A stretch of DNA of 64,000 nt from AP-15 sp963703745 (GTDB taxonomy: Bacteria > Pseudomonadota > Alphaproteobacteria > ATCC43930 > CGMCC-115725). This document shows positions 28,472 through 37,093 of this stretch, in pieces. The stretch spans positions 744,001-808,000 of the forward strand of contig CAVPFL010000007.1 of the NCBI GenBank assembly GCA_963703745.1. Direction: 5' to 3'. The stretch's first letter is position 1. Each line of letters begins with the position of its first letter. The notes below the pieces were generated by a model. That model did no database searches, was not told where the DNA came from, and saw only the letters and a list, made by a program, of their open reading frames with translations. The position numbers and the translations under genes were made by a program.

Positions 28472-29363
28472 CTAGGCAATTCGTTCCGTTGTGGAGGCAG
28501 CATTTATCCTGTGCTGGCGGCGCCGAAGTGAAAGGATCGCTAAGGCGCCGAGAGCGGTCAGCCCCAAGGTGGACGGCTCGGGTACCGCGGCGGGCACGTC
28601 AAAGGTGACGGTCAGTTCCGGCGCGAGTTCTGGATCCAATGTCGTGTCGAACGCCCGGAACGAGGTTGGGACAGCTTCACTGTCGTTCTTGAGTAACCAC
28701 CCGAAATTTGGCAAGGTGCCATCGAGCCAGCCTTGCACATCCGAAACCATCTGCGCTGTTGCGCCCCACGTATAGGTCCCGAGCACGTTTGAGACGAGTG
28801 TGTCAGCGCTCTCGGTGGAACTAAAATCACCTCCCCCACCGGGGGTGAGCCATGGGGTGCCTGCTACAGGAGGCCCTAAGGCGGTCACTCTTGAAGAATT
28901 CCAGGTTGCGTCGCCAACGTTCGGTGGGAAGCCTTGCCCGGTGCCACTGAAGCTAGGGAAGCTGCCCGGCGGGTTGGGAGTAGTCACCCCGTTGGTGCCG
29001 CCCGCCCAGTTGGTTGTGACGTTGAAAAGGCGGATAGTCCGCGGCGTCGGATCTCCCGGGTTGACTCCCCCTGAACCAGCTACCTGACCGAGAACTAAAC
29101 TCGATCGTGGCGTCGGAGGGCAAAGAGCCAGCGATATTAAATTCAATCAATCCGCGCTTTGGGTTTCCCGCTCCATCGGAACCGACAAAGATACCGGGGC
29201 CTGAACTGGAATTATTATTGGCCGCGGAGGCCCCAAACAGCGTCGCAGCCTGTAGTTCTGGAATGACAATGACATCTGCCCTCACCGGCTGAGCTGAGGT
29301 CATTATTACACAACCCAGAGATGCCGCAACTGAAAGCGGGTTCAGAGTCGACTTTAGATCCAT
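28472..29363 (-). pseudogene. PEP-CTERM protein gene with an apparent frameshift
   Basis: Two overlapping frames together make one protein of about 296 residues. The first (29363 down to about 29100) has an AAGGGG ribosome binding site, a signal peptide ending PVRA and the text RGLIEFNIAGSLPSDATIEF. The second (about 29100 to 28472) continues LVLGQVAGSGG and ends with a PEP-CTERM tail: VPEPSTLGLTALGALAILSL then RRRQHR. The join is at about 29096-29102 near GAGTTTAGTTCTCGG, where loss of one base would restore a single frame. The body resembles secreted DNRLRE-type beta-sandwich proteins (inference). It may be a recent pseudogene, a sequencing error or, less likely, a programmed shift. Confidence 0.78.
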
Positions 29364-30018
29364 TTGGTCACCCCTTTTTGCTCAGAACCGAATGGCGTCT
29401 TCCGCGACAAACGAGCCGTCAGGTCGGGAAATAGACGGCCCGTAAGCCGCCCTTTCCAAAGGTCCGCGTAACGCAACGGCAATTTGTGCCATCGCTCTAA
29501 TCGACATTTCCCGGATAGGAGCGGTGTTTGTGACTTCGGACAATACGTGCTACCACGTATGCGAAGAACCGGGTGGATGCGGCATCCCCGCTATCGGTGG
29601 CAGGCGCCGCCAATGCTACAAATAGCCTGCCCTATGGTGGTGGCGACCGGTAGTTTGCCTTCATCAAGGCGCACCTCAGTCTTCGTTGCCCGTCGCATTT
29701 GATCCCGGCCCTCTGACGCTGCTGCGGGTGTCGCCCGCATGGTCGAGAAAGGACCCGCGGCTCGCAAGCCGATCGAATTCTCGATATCTGCCATGATACT
29801 TAGCCGGTTTGCTCCTGGCCGTTGGGGCTCATTTGGCGCGGCCGGCCGAGCCCGATCATTATGCCGATCGTTGTCAATCGACTAAGAGCGCCAATGCGAC
29901 GAATCACTACTGTCGATCGCATTGCCTAAGAAGTCGAGCAGCTCACCTTCGTAAGTTATAGTATTGTTAACGTTCGTGATCTATCTCGTTCTGTCCTCAC
30001 TTTCAAACGGATAGTAGC
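29364..30018. other. Long intergenic region
   Basis: About 655 bp with no gene I can support. A 67-codon open frame on the minus strand (29591-29794) has even codon use but no ribosome binding site or known domain. A sequence TGGCAC-N3-TTGCC upstream of the PEP-CTERM gene is two bases too short for a sigma-54 promoter. Confidence 0.4.
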
Positions 30019-30228
30019 GTGTATAGCTTGATCTCATTGCGGTGCCGAGCCAAGGACGAAGGTCCGAGGTATTGGGCCGCGTTCCGGCTTATCCGAGATA
30101 GAACCGGTGTTACGGCGATCGAGTACGGACTGATCGCTGCACTGATTGCGGTGGCGGCCGTCAGCGCGATCACGACCGTCGGCACTAATCTAAGCCGGAC
30201 CTTCAGCACGGTCGCTGCCAAGCTCTAG
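30019..30228 (+). CDS. Flp/Fap-type pilin precursor
   Basis: A 69-residue prepilin. The cleavage region GVTAIEYGLIAALIAVA has the Flp signature: Gly at the processing site, and Glu and Tyr at mature positions 5 and 6, followed by a hydrophobic helix. A prepilin peptidase would cut after Gly31, leaving a mature peptide of about 39 residues. The GTG start used here gives a 31-residue leader, longer than the usual 10-20; a downstream start cannot be excluded because no good ribosome binding site is visible. No tad/cpa assembly genes are in view. Confidence 0.8.
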   Translation: MYSLISLRCRAKDEGPRYWAAFRLIRDRTGVTAIEYGLIAALIAVAAVSAITTVGTNLSRTFSTVAAKL

Positions 30229-30761
30229 CTAAGCAATCGACGCACGACGCGCCCTGATGGCACTGCTACTATTGCTCTTGCACTGATAATACCCTTGCAG
30301 AGCCGACGCCATCACTGGCGGCACCATTTCCCCACGGTCGCCCCGCGAAAAACCCGGCTGCACTGCCCTTGCCCTCCGGGAAGTTCCCGCCCATTTACTA
30401 AAATTTACCCGCAAATTGTCAATGAGACAATTGATAATCGGTGAAAACTTGATTTGGACCCCACCTTGTTCGCCTCCTGATAGCCCAATTCCGCCCCCTG
30501 GACGGCGCGGTTCGGCCCCCTGTTCGTGCAAACCGAGGATCGGCTAGTAACTATCTGATCCAGATGGGCTTATCGAGTAAAATCTGGGTCAATCTCGGGG
30601 CCGAATCAATGATTCGCCCTGTTTTCCCGCTTTTACAGGGGTCGGCGAAAATGCGGGCGACCCCAGCCCATCAGCGCTGCCGGCAACGCAGAAGGCAGCC
30701 CGGAGTGACGAGCCACCGCGGCGCCCGAGACGCGCCGATGCGGTCCGAGGGGCATGCTTCT
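30229..30761. other. Intergenic region with possible IS21-family end remnant
   Basis: About 530 bp without a gene. Between about 30416 and 30530 there are repeated segments: GTGAAAACTTGATTTGGACC, CCAATTCCGCCCCCTG and GGTTCGGCCCCCTG. These resemble the multiple transposase-binding repeats at IS21-family termini. No transposase frame remains. Confidence 0.3.
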
Positions 30762-31130
30762 TTACTGGGCGCGCGGCCCCCGCCGCAGCACATCGAGCCG
30801 CAGCGGCAATGGCGTACCGAGCCAAGCTGCACATCGGGTGTGATCGGCGACGCTGTCGCCGGTAAGCGGGTGCACCAGGACGTTTAGCCCTTCGCGGTTG
30901 AGCATCAGCCAAGGCACCAGAGTGGGGAACTCCTCAGCCTCGAAGGCCACTTGATACATCGCCACGAGGTGCGGTCCGACCGGCTCGTCGTGCCAACTCC
31001 CGAGCCGAGCCTGGAAACGGTCGCCGATTGCAGCGCGCACGCGCTCGGCGATCACCCGAGTCTCGGGAGCGTAATACACGTGGGCGTGATACCCCTTGAT
31101 GTGGCCGGGATCGGTCGACGCGTCAGCCAT
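30762..31130 (-). CDS. DOPA 4,5-dioxygenase family protein
   Basis: A 122-residue protein of the small vicinal-oxygen-chelate-like family related to fungal DOPA 4,5-dioxygenase. Conserved histidine motifs are GYHAHVYY near the N-terminus, EPVGPHLVAMYQVAF in the middle and LNVLVHPLTGD near the C-terminus. Bacterial members cleave catechol-type rings in test systems, but the natural substrate is unknown. Its start overlaps the end of the acetyltransferase gene by 8 bases, so the two are probably co-translated. Confidence 0.82.
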   Translation of the reverse strand: MADASTDPGHIKGYHAHVYYAPETRVIAERVRAAIGDRFQARLGSWHDEPVGPHLVAMYQVAFEAEEFPTLVPWLMLNREGLNVLVHPLTGDSVADHTRCAAWLGTPLPLRLDVLRRGPRAQ

Positions 31131-31692
31131 GCTCTGCTCCTCTGATGATTGAATCTGCCGCCTCGGGTGCCGTGGTAGAGCCAGGACCGAGGGTACGCTG
31201 CATCAGGACGATATCGACCCAACTGCCAAATTTGAAGCCGACCGCAGGTAAGACGCCGATCCGGGTAAAGCCCAGCGCCGCGTGCAAGCGAATTGACGGC
31301 CACGTATCGCTGCCGCCGATGACCGCGACCATCTGCCGATAGCCGAGTTCGGCGCAGCGATCAAGCACGGCTGCGAGGAGGGCTCTGCCGAGGCCGCGCC
31401 CGACCTCCGCCTGATCGATGTAGATCGAGTCCTCGAGTGTGAACCGATAGGCCGAGCGCGTCCGATAAAGGCCCGCATAGCAGTAACCGAGCACGCGTCC
31501 CGACCGTTCGGCAACCAGATAAGGCAGGCCGCGTCCGACGATATCGCGTCGCCGCGACGCGAGCTCGCCGGGATCCGGCGGTATCTCCTCGAAGGAAGCC
31601 AGCCCGTGGAGGACATGGTAGCCGTATATCGCAGCGATTTCTGGTACGTCACCCTCCCGCGAGGGACGGATCACCACGTCTTCGGCGCTCAT
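31123..31692 (-). CDS. GNAT-family N-acetyltransferase (phosphinothricin acetyltransferase-like)
   Basis: A 189-residue cytosolic GNAT enzyme. It starts MSAEDVVIRPSREGDVPEIA and shows the Pat/MnaT pattern: IYGYHVLHGLASFEEIPP, then EDSIYIDQAEVGRGLGRALL (the acetyl-CoA-binding loop), then HAALGFTRIGVLPAVGFKFG. Relatives acetylate the amino group of phosphinothricin, methionine sulfone or similar compounds. An in-frame ATG 16 codons upstream would overlap the preceding gene by 26 bases; the internal ATG at 31690-31692 leaves a 22-base gap and matches the family N-terminus better. Confidence 0.85.
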   Translation of the reverse strand: MSAEDVVIRPSREGDVPEIAAIYGYHVLHGLASFEEIPPDPGELASRRRDIVGRGLPYLVAERSGRVLGYCYAGLYRTRSAYRFTLEDSIYIDQAEVGRGLGRALLAAVLDRCAELGYRQMVAVIGGSDTWPSIRLHAALGFTRIGVLPAVGFKFGSWVDIVLMQRTLGPGSTTAPEAADSIIRGAEHG

Positions 31693-31714
31693 CCCAGTCC
31701 GGTACGTCACATGC

Positions 31715-32671
31715 TCAAATGACGCGAACCGGTTTGCCATCGAGGAAGGCCACGACGTTCTCGACGATCTGGGGGTAAGAACTGCGATAGTTCTCCTCTG
31801 TCACGTAACCGATATGCGGGGTGAGGATCACGTTCGGCGCCGTCCGCAGCGGATGGTCGATCGGCAACGGCTCCTTGTCGTAGACATCGAACCCGGCATA
31901 GGCCAGGCGTCCCGCCTTCAGCGCGGCGACAACCGCATCGGTGTCGCAGATCGGCCCGCGCGAGGTGTTCACCAGGATCGCGCTCGGCTTCATCAGTCCG
32001 ATCTCGCGGGCTCCGGCAATGCCGCGGCTGCGCGGGCTCAATACCAGGTGCACGGAGAGAATGTCGGAGCGGCGGAACAGCTCGTCTTTCTCGACCCGTT
32101 CGACACCTTGCGCCGCAGCCTTGTCGGCGGTCAGGTTCTGGCTCCAGGCGATCGCCTTCATACCGAAAGCGAGCCCGACGCGGGCGACCGCGCTCCCCAG
32201 GCGTCCGAGGCCCAACAGGCCGAGCGTCTTACCTGCGACGCGGTGGCCGATCCGGGTCTGCCATCCGCCTTGCCGCATGAACTGATGATCTTCGGCAATG
32301 CGTCGGGCGGCGCCTAGGATCAGGCCCCAGGCGAGCTCAGCGGTATCCTCGTTGCCGCCGCCGGGACCACCGGTACCGCACACGGTAACGCCGCGGTCTT
32401 TCAGCGCCGCCATGTCGAACGATGCATTGCGCATGCCGGTCGTGATCAGCAGTTTCATCTTGGGAAGACGATCGACGACCGATTTCGGAAAGGGCGTGCG
32501 CTCGCGCATCGCTGCGACGAGCTCGGATTGGGCGAGCGCGCGCACCACCGCGTCCTCGTCGGCGAAAGCATGCCGTTCGACCGCAATCTCGACGGCGCGG
32601 TTTCTTACCGGCGACCAGTCTGCCATATCGAGCGCCACGCCCTGGTAATCATCGAGGATGCTAAGCCGCAT
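31715..32671 (-). CDS. D-2-hydroxyacid dehydrogenase family protein
   Basis: A 318-residue NAD(P)-dependent oxidoreductase of the 2-hydroxyacid dehydrogenase family. The Rossmann motif is LGLLGLGRLGSAVAR (about residues 149-163). The substrate-binding arginine lies in LVNTSRGPICD. The catalytic Glu and His are within FDVYDKEPLP and LTPHIGYVTEEN. The N-terminus MRLSILDDYQGVALDMADW is typical of a subgroup often called D-2-hydroxyacid dehydrogenase or phosphoglycerate-dehydrogenase-like; the substrate is not known. A strong AGGAGG ribosome binding site precedes the ATG. It heads a likely three-gene operon with the acetyltransferase and the dioxygenase. Its start lies immediately after relic icd sequence. 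Confidence 0.88.
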   Translation of the reverse strand: MRLSILDDYQGVALDMADWSPVRNRAVEIAVERHAFADEDAVVRALAQSELVAAMRERTPFPKSVVDRLPKMKLLITTGMRNASFDMAALKDRGVTVCGTGGPGGGNEDTAELAWGLILGAARRIAEDHQFMRQGGWQTRIGHRVAGKTLGLLGLGRLGSAVARVGLAFGMKAIAWSQNLTADKAAAQGVERVEKDELFRRSDILSVHLVLSPRSRGIAGAREIGLMKPSAILVNTSRGPICDTDAVVAALKAGRLAYAGFDVYDKEPLPIDHPLRTAPNVILTPHIGYVTEENYRSSYPQIVENVVAFLDGKPVRVI

Positions 32672-32728
32672 CGCTCCGCCTCCTTTTTTGCCCTGCCGTT
32701 ACGAAGCCATCGCCTTTTGGAGATTTAC

Positions 32729-32797
32729 GGCGCATTTGACCACAACTTCGAATTTCTTGATCGCAAGGGCGACATCGACGGTGATCCGGTCGTCGGT
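32729..32797 (-). pseudogene. Relic of dimeric NADP-isocitrate dehydrogenase, inner fragment
   Basis: Minus-strand translation reads TDDRITVDVALAIKKF then EVVVKCA. This matches the segment TDDQVTVDAANAIKK...GVGVKCA of canonical homodimeric NADP-isocitrate dehydrogenases as I remember it. It directly continues the N-terminal relic at 35135-35275, which ends ...YYDLGIESCDA. Homology stops after KCA, and the rest of the gene is missing. The monomeric icd gene lies between the two relics. Confidence 0.72.
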
Positions 32798-32830
32798 GGG
32801 CTGCCCTGGGCGGCTCCACTTGACGCCGCG

Positions 32831-35053
32831 TCAGAGAGCGGCGAGCGCAGCGTTCAGCGTCGCACTCGGCCGCATCGCCGCCGATGTCTTAGCCTGATCG
32901 GGCAGATAATAACCGCCAGTATCTACCGGCTTACCCTGCGCGGCAATCAGCTCGGCATTAATCTTGGCCTCGTTGGCCGCCAGCGCCTCCGCCAGCGGTT
33001 TGAAGCGTGCTGCCAGCGTCGAGCTTTCGGCGCGCGCGGCCAGTGCCTGTGCCCAATACAGCGCCAGGTAGAAATGGCTGCCACGATTATCCAGTTCGCC
33101 CACCTTCCGCGCAGGCGAACGGTTGTACTCAAGGATCTTGCCGTTGGCCTCATCGAGCGTCTCGACCAGAACCTGCACGTCCTTATTCCCACTTGTCTGT
33201 GCCAGATGTTCCAGCGAAGCGCCGAGCGCCAGGAACTCGCCCAGCGAATCCCACCGCAGATAGCCTTCGTGCTGGAACTGCTCCACATGCCTGGGCGCCG
33301 AACCGCCGGCCCCGGTCTCGAACAGCCCGCCGCCCGCCAGCAGCGGAACGATCGACAGCATCTTGGCCGACGTGCCCAGCTCCATGATCGGGAAAAGATC
33401 GGTCAAGTAGTCGCGCAGCACATTGCCAGTGACGGAGATGGTGTCGAGCCCCTTGCGGATACGATCGAGCGAGAACTTCATTGCCTCGACCGGCGCCAGG
33501 ATGCGGATGTCGAGACCCGATGTGTCCTCGTTCTTCAGGTATGTCTCGACCTTGGCGATCAACTGCGCGTCGTGCGCGCGTTTGGCGTCGAGCCAGAACA
33601 CCGCCGGGGTGCGGGTCAGGCGCGCGCGGCGCACCCCAAGCTTGACCCAGTCCCGGATCGGCGCGTCCTTGACCTGGCACATCCGGAAGATGTCACCGGT
33701 CTCGACCGGTTGCGACAGCAGAACCGTGCCGTCATCGGCGACCACGCGCACCGTTCCGCCCGTGGCGACCTCAAACGTCTTGTCGTGCGAGCCGTACTCC
33801 TCGGCTTGCTGCGCCATCAACCCAACGTTCGGCACATCGCCCATCGTCTTCGGGTCGAAGGCGCCATGCGCCTTGCAGTCCTCGATGACGGCCTCGAACA
33901 GCGGCCCGTAGCAACGATCGGGGATCGCGGCGATCAGGTCGTGCAGCTTTCCGTCAGGGCCCCACATGTGCCCGCCTTCGCGGATCATTGCCGGCATCGA
34001 TGCATCGATGATCACGTCGCTCGGCACGTGCAGATTGGTGATTCCCCGGTCGGAATTGACCATGGCCAGGCCAGGCCGCTTCGCGTAGGTGGCCTGGATG
34101 TCGGCCTTGATCGCCGCCTTTTCAGCCTCCGGCAACGTCTCGATCCGGGTCAGCATGTCGCCCACGCCGTTGTCGGGATCAACGCCCAGGCGTGTCAGTG
34201 TGGCGCCATGCTTCTCGAACACATCGGCGAAGAACACGGAAACGCAATGACCGAAGATGATGGGATCAGAGATCTTCATCATGGTTGTCTTGACGTGGAG
34301 CGAGAATAGGACGCCGTCCTTCTTCGCGGCGTCGATCTGCGCGGCGAAGAAGGCGCGCAACGCCCTACGGTTCATCACCGACGCATCGATGATCTCGCCG
34401 GTCTGAAGCGGCGTCTTAGCCTTCAGCACCGTGACCGTGCCATCGCTGCCGACCAACTCGATACGGGCATTGGTCGGCGCCTCAATGGTCGTCGCGACCT
34501 CCGAACCGTAGAAATCGCCGCCCGACATGTGCGCCACTCGCGTTTTCGAGTCCTTGGTCCAGGCGCCCATTCTATGCGGATTCTTGTGCGCGTACTGCTT
34601 CACGGCGCCGGCGGCGCGACGGTCGGAATTGCCCTCGCGCAGCACCGGATTGACGGCGCTCCCGAGCACTTTGCCGTAGCGGGCGCGAATTTCCTTATCC
34701 GCGGGCGTCGCGTCGCTGTCCGGATAGTCCGGCACGTCGTAACCCTTGCTCTGCAACTCGTTGATCGCAGCCTTCAGCTGCGGGATCGAGGCGGAGATAT
34801 TGGGCAGCTTGATGATGTTGGCCTCGGGGCGCATCGCAAGTTGGCCAAGTTCGGCGAGCTCGTCGTTAATCCTTTGCGCTGGCGTCAGTTTGTCCGGGAA
34901 GTTGGCGATGATGCGGCCAGTCAGCGAAATGTCCTTCAGCTTCATCTTTACACCGGCCGCCCCGACGAAGGCTTCGACGATCGGCAGAAGGGAAAACGTA
35001 GCAAGCCCAGGTGCTTCATCAACCTTCGTCCAAACGATTTCGAGATCTGACAT
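32831..35053 (-). CDS. icd: Monomeric-type NADP-dependent isocitrate dehydrogenase
   Basis: Oxidative decarboxylation of isocitrate to 2-oxoglutarate with NADP in the TCA cycle. The 740-residue length and the start MSDLEIVWTKVDEAPGLATF are those of the monomeric IDH-II class, which is unrelated in sequence length and architecture to the roughly 400-residue dimeric enzyme. Internal family blocks include GRIIANFPDKL, RNSDRRAA-like SDRRAAGAVKQYAHKNPHRM, HMSGGDFYGSE and GGSAPRHVEQF. A GGAGG ribosome binding site lies 6 bases before the ATG. Broken pieces of the canonical icd gene flank it on the same strand, so it probably replaced that gene by insertion. No second icd is in view. Confidence 0.95.
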   Translation of the reverse strand: MSDLEIVWTKVDEAPGLATFSLLPIVEAFVGAAGVKMKLKDISLTGRIIANFPDKLTPAQRINDELAELGQLAMRPEANIIKLPNISASIPQLKAAINELQSKGYDVPDYPDSDATPADKEIRARYGKVLGSAVNPVLREGNSDRRAAGAVKQYAHKNPHRMGAWTKDSKTRVAHMSGGDFYGSEVATTIEAPTNARIELVGSDGTVTVLKAKTPLQTGEIIDASVMNRRALRAFFAAQIDAAKKDGVLFSLHVKTTMMKISDPIIFGHCVSVFFADVFEKHGATLTRLGVDPDNGVGDMLTRIETLPEAEKAAIKADIQATYAKRPGLAMVNSDRGITNLHVPSDVIIDASMPAMIREGGHMWGPDGKLHDLIAAIPDRCYGPLFEAVIEDCKAHGAFDPKTMGDVPNVGLMAQQAEEYGSHDKTFEVATGGTVRVVADDGTVLLSQPVETGDIFRMCQVKDAPIRDWVKLGVRRARLTRTPAVFWLDAKRAHDAQLIAKVETYLKNEDTSGLDIRILAPVEAMKFSLDRIRKGLDTISVTGNVLRDYLTDLFPIMELGTSAKMLSIVPLLAGGGLFETGAGGSAPRHVEQFQHEGYLRWDSLGEFLALGASLEHLAQTSGNKDVQVLVETLDEANGKILEYNRSPARKVGELDNRGSHFYLALYWAQALAARAESSTLAARFKPLAEALAANEAKINAELIAAQGKPVDTGGYYLPDQAKTSAAMRPSATLNAALAAL

Positions 35054-35134
35054 GCTTGCACCTCCGCGCGCTGCTTTCGTTTCGGCTAAGTTGATCTATT
35101 GACGATTATGACCTGTCTTGTCTCACTGACGTGA

Positions 35135-35275
35135 GGGCGTCGCAGCTCTCTATGCCGAGGTCGTAGTATTTCAGGTCGACTTCGAGATACGGCTAGATCA
35201 GCTTGCTCCACATGATCCGAGCCATCTCGTCGCCGCGAGTTCAACGACGGGCTTGGCCACTTTGATCTTTGCCAT
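35135..35275 (-). pseudogene. Relic of dimeric NADP-isocitrate dehydrogenase, N-terminal fragment
   Basis: After a well-preserved AGGAAAG ribosome binding site, the ATG at 35273-35275 opens MAKIKVAKPVVEL, the classic start of homodimeric IDH. A 2-base deletion then shifts the frame to DEMARIMWSKLI. A stop codon (TAG) and a small in-frame deletion follow, then PYLEVDLKYYDLGIESCDA. Homology ends there, at the exact point where the fragment at 32729-32797 takes over. The gene is clearly dead. Confidence 0.8.
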
Positions 35276-35366
35276 CGATTTCTTTCCTCGTATGCCGAAA
35301 GGGGTGCCGACCGCAACTCACGGGGCGCGAGGATAAGGGCCGCCGAACGAGGAGACAAGCCGACGT

Positions 35367-35951
35367 TCAGAGCTGCTCGACGTCCGTTTTTTGCAATCCT
35401 GCTAGCTCCTCCGAGATCGCAGCCATCAAAGCCAACACACTCGGGACCACCCGCAGCAATCCGCGGGTCTGCTCGCGCGCGAAGCCGCTAACCACGATGT
35501 GGTCGAGAAGCTCGCGCAACGGCGCCCAGTAGCCGGCGATGTCGACGAGTAGGATCGGCTTGTCGTGGAGCTCGAGCTGCTTCCAGCTGAGGGTCTCGAA
35601 CAGCTCGTCGAGGGTTCCGATCCCACCTGGCAAAACCGCGAACGCGTCGGCCTTTTCGGCCATCACGCGCTTGCGGTCGTGCATGCTGTCGACGGCGATC
35701 AGCTCGGTAACACCGCGATGGGCGACTTCAGCTTGGAGAAGATGCTCGGGGATGATGCCGGTCACCTTCCCCCCTGCAGTCAGCGCGGCATCGGCGAGCA
35801 AACCCATCAACCCGACCCGTCCGCCGCCATAGATGAGCTCGATCCCGGCCGCGCCCAGTTGCGCCCCAAGCTCGCTGGCGGCTTCCCGAAATTGTGGCTC
35901 GACAGCGCCCGACGAGCCGCAATAAACGCACAGCCGTTTGATTTTCTTCAT
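35367..35951 (-). CDS. LOG family protein (cytokinin riboside 5'-monophosphate phosphoribohydrolase-like)
   Basis: A 194-residue Rossmann-fold protein. It starts KRLCVYCGSSGA and carries the family motif LPGGIGTLDELFE (PGGxGTxxE, about residues 108-120) plus ELIYGGGRVGLMG. LOG enzymes release adenine-type bases from nucleoside monophosphates; plant and actinobacterial members activate cytokinins. In most bacteria the role is nucleotide salvage or unknown. Formerly often mis-annotated as lysine decarboxylase. It stands alone, upstream of the relic and functional icd genes on the same strand. Confidence 0.92.
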   Translation of the reverse strand: MKKIKRLCVYCGSSGAVEPQFREAASELGAQLGAAGIELIYGGGRVGLMGLLADAALTAGGKVTGIIPEHLLQAEVAHRGVTELIAVDSMHDRKRVMAEKADAFAVLPGGIGTLDELFETLSWKQLELHDKPILLVDIAGYWAPLRELLDHIVVSGFAREQTRGLLRVVPSVLALMAAISEELAGLQKTDVEQL

Positions 35952-36034
35952 CGCCCATCAATCTCCCGCCGGAGCCGGTCAAGATTGCAACACGCTACGC
36001 CCAAGCATAGAGTTGCCGTGTAGTAATCTCACGA

Positions 36035-37066
36035 ATGTCGCGAGGGCCGATGCGGTACAGCGTTCTGATCGGCTCGGCTACGGCAGTTGTGCTGTTGGTC
36101 GCCGGCGGCGCCGTCGTCTTTCGCGGCGATGGCACGCATCGGAGTGATTCGCCGAACCCCAAAGAGGCAACCCCTCCGCAGAGCGAGCCCACGGTCACAA
36201 TGGCCAGCCCGACCGAGGCTGACCGTTTCGCGCAGCCGCCTGCCCCGGTCCCGCCGAGCTTCGATGTGGTCAAGGTCGGCCCCACCGGGACGGCGGTTAT
36301 CGCCGGGCGTGCCGAGCCCGGGGCCAAAGTGATCGTTCGGGACGGAGACAAGGCGATCGGCGAAGTCACCGCCGACCGGCGCGGAGAATGGGTGCTGATC
36401 CCCGAGCAGCCGATCGGTTCAGGCAACCGGCTGCTTTCCGCCGAAGCTTCAAGCCCTCAGAGCAATACGACGGTCAAGTCGGAAGAAACGGTCGCGTTGT
36501 CGATCAGGCCGACGGCGCCGACCCAACGCGCCGGCGAGACGGCGCTTGCTGTCGTATTGCCGCGTGAGAGCGGGCACGCTGCGCGAGTATTGCAGCTCCC
36601 GGAGGGCGCCTCGCCCGGAAAACCGAACGCGCTGTCGATGGACACCGCCGAATACGATGCGGAAGGCCGGGTCGTGCTGTCGGGGCGCGCTGCGCCGGGC
36701 GCCACCGTCCAAATCTATCTCGGCAACGAGCCGCTCGCGGCGGTGACGGCAGACGCCACGGGCGCGTGGTCGGCGACCTCGTCAAGAGTGGCTCCCCCCG
36801 GGCAACTCGAGCTTCGTCTCGATCAGCTGGCCTCCAACGGCCGGGTCGCCCAACGCGTCGCTCTGCCTTTCACACAAGCAGCTGCGATGGAGCCCGCGCC
36901 GGGCCAGAATTATGTCGTCCAGCGCGGTAACAGCTTGTGGCGGATCGCCCAGCGTGCCTACGGGGCCGGCACCCGTTATGTGACCATCTATTCGGCCAAT
37001 CCCGACCAGATCCGCAACCCTGACAAAATTTATCCCGGTCAGATCTTCAAAATTCCCAAGTCGTGA
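36035..37066 (+). CDS. LysM-domain protein with Ig-like repeats
   Basis: A 343-residue protein anchored or exported by an N-terminal hydrophobic segment (about residues 8-28). A proline-rich linker is followed by two similar small beta domains: VIAGRAEPGAKVIVRDGDKA (about 86-106) and the matching LSGRAAPGATVQIYLGNEPL (about 221-240). A C-terminal LysM domain (about 293-341, NYVVQRGNSLWRIAQRAYG) binds peptidoglycan. The same arrangement is common in alphaproteobacterial periplasmic proteins of unknown function. The start is uncertain: the ATG at 36035 has no ribosome binding site, while one at 36050 is preceded closely by GAGGG. Confidence 0.85.
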   Translation: MSRGPMRYSVLIGSATAVVLLVAGGAVVFRGDGTHRSDSPNPKEATPPQSEPTVTMASPTEADRFAQPPAPVPPSFDVVKVGPTGTAVIAGRAEPGAKVIVRDGDKAIGEVTADRRGEWVLIPEQPIGSGNRLLSAEASSPQSNTTVKSEETVALSIRPTAPTQRAGETALAVVLPRESGHAARVLQLPEGASPGKPNALSMDTAEYDAEGRVVLSGRAAPGATVQIYLGNEPLAAVTADATGAWSATSSRVAPPGQLELRLDQLASNGRVAQRVALPFTQAAAMEPAPGQNYVVQRGNSLWRIAQRAYGAGTRYVTIYSANPDQIRNPDKIYPGQIFKIPKS

Positions 37067-37093
37067 TCGGGCCGTGGCTGGCGCGAACCAGCC

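Noticed and set aside
29472..29491. Sigma-54-like site upstream of the second PEP-CTERM gene
   Set aside because: TGGCAC is followed by TTGCC after 3 bases, or by TTGCG after 9, not the required 5. RpoN spacing is strict.
29591..29794. 67-codon open frame on the minus strand
   Set aside because: No ribosome binding site, no recognisable domain and no operon context; left as part of the intergenic region.
32528..34309. 593-codon plus-strand open frame opposite icd and the hydroxyacid dehydrogenase
   Set aside because: It is antisense to two well-supported genes. It is open because of GC-rich codon bias; the translation is His/Arg-rich with no domain.
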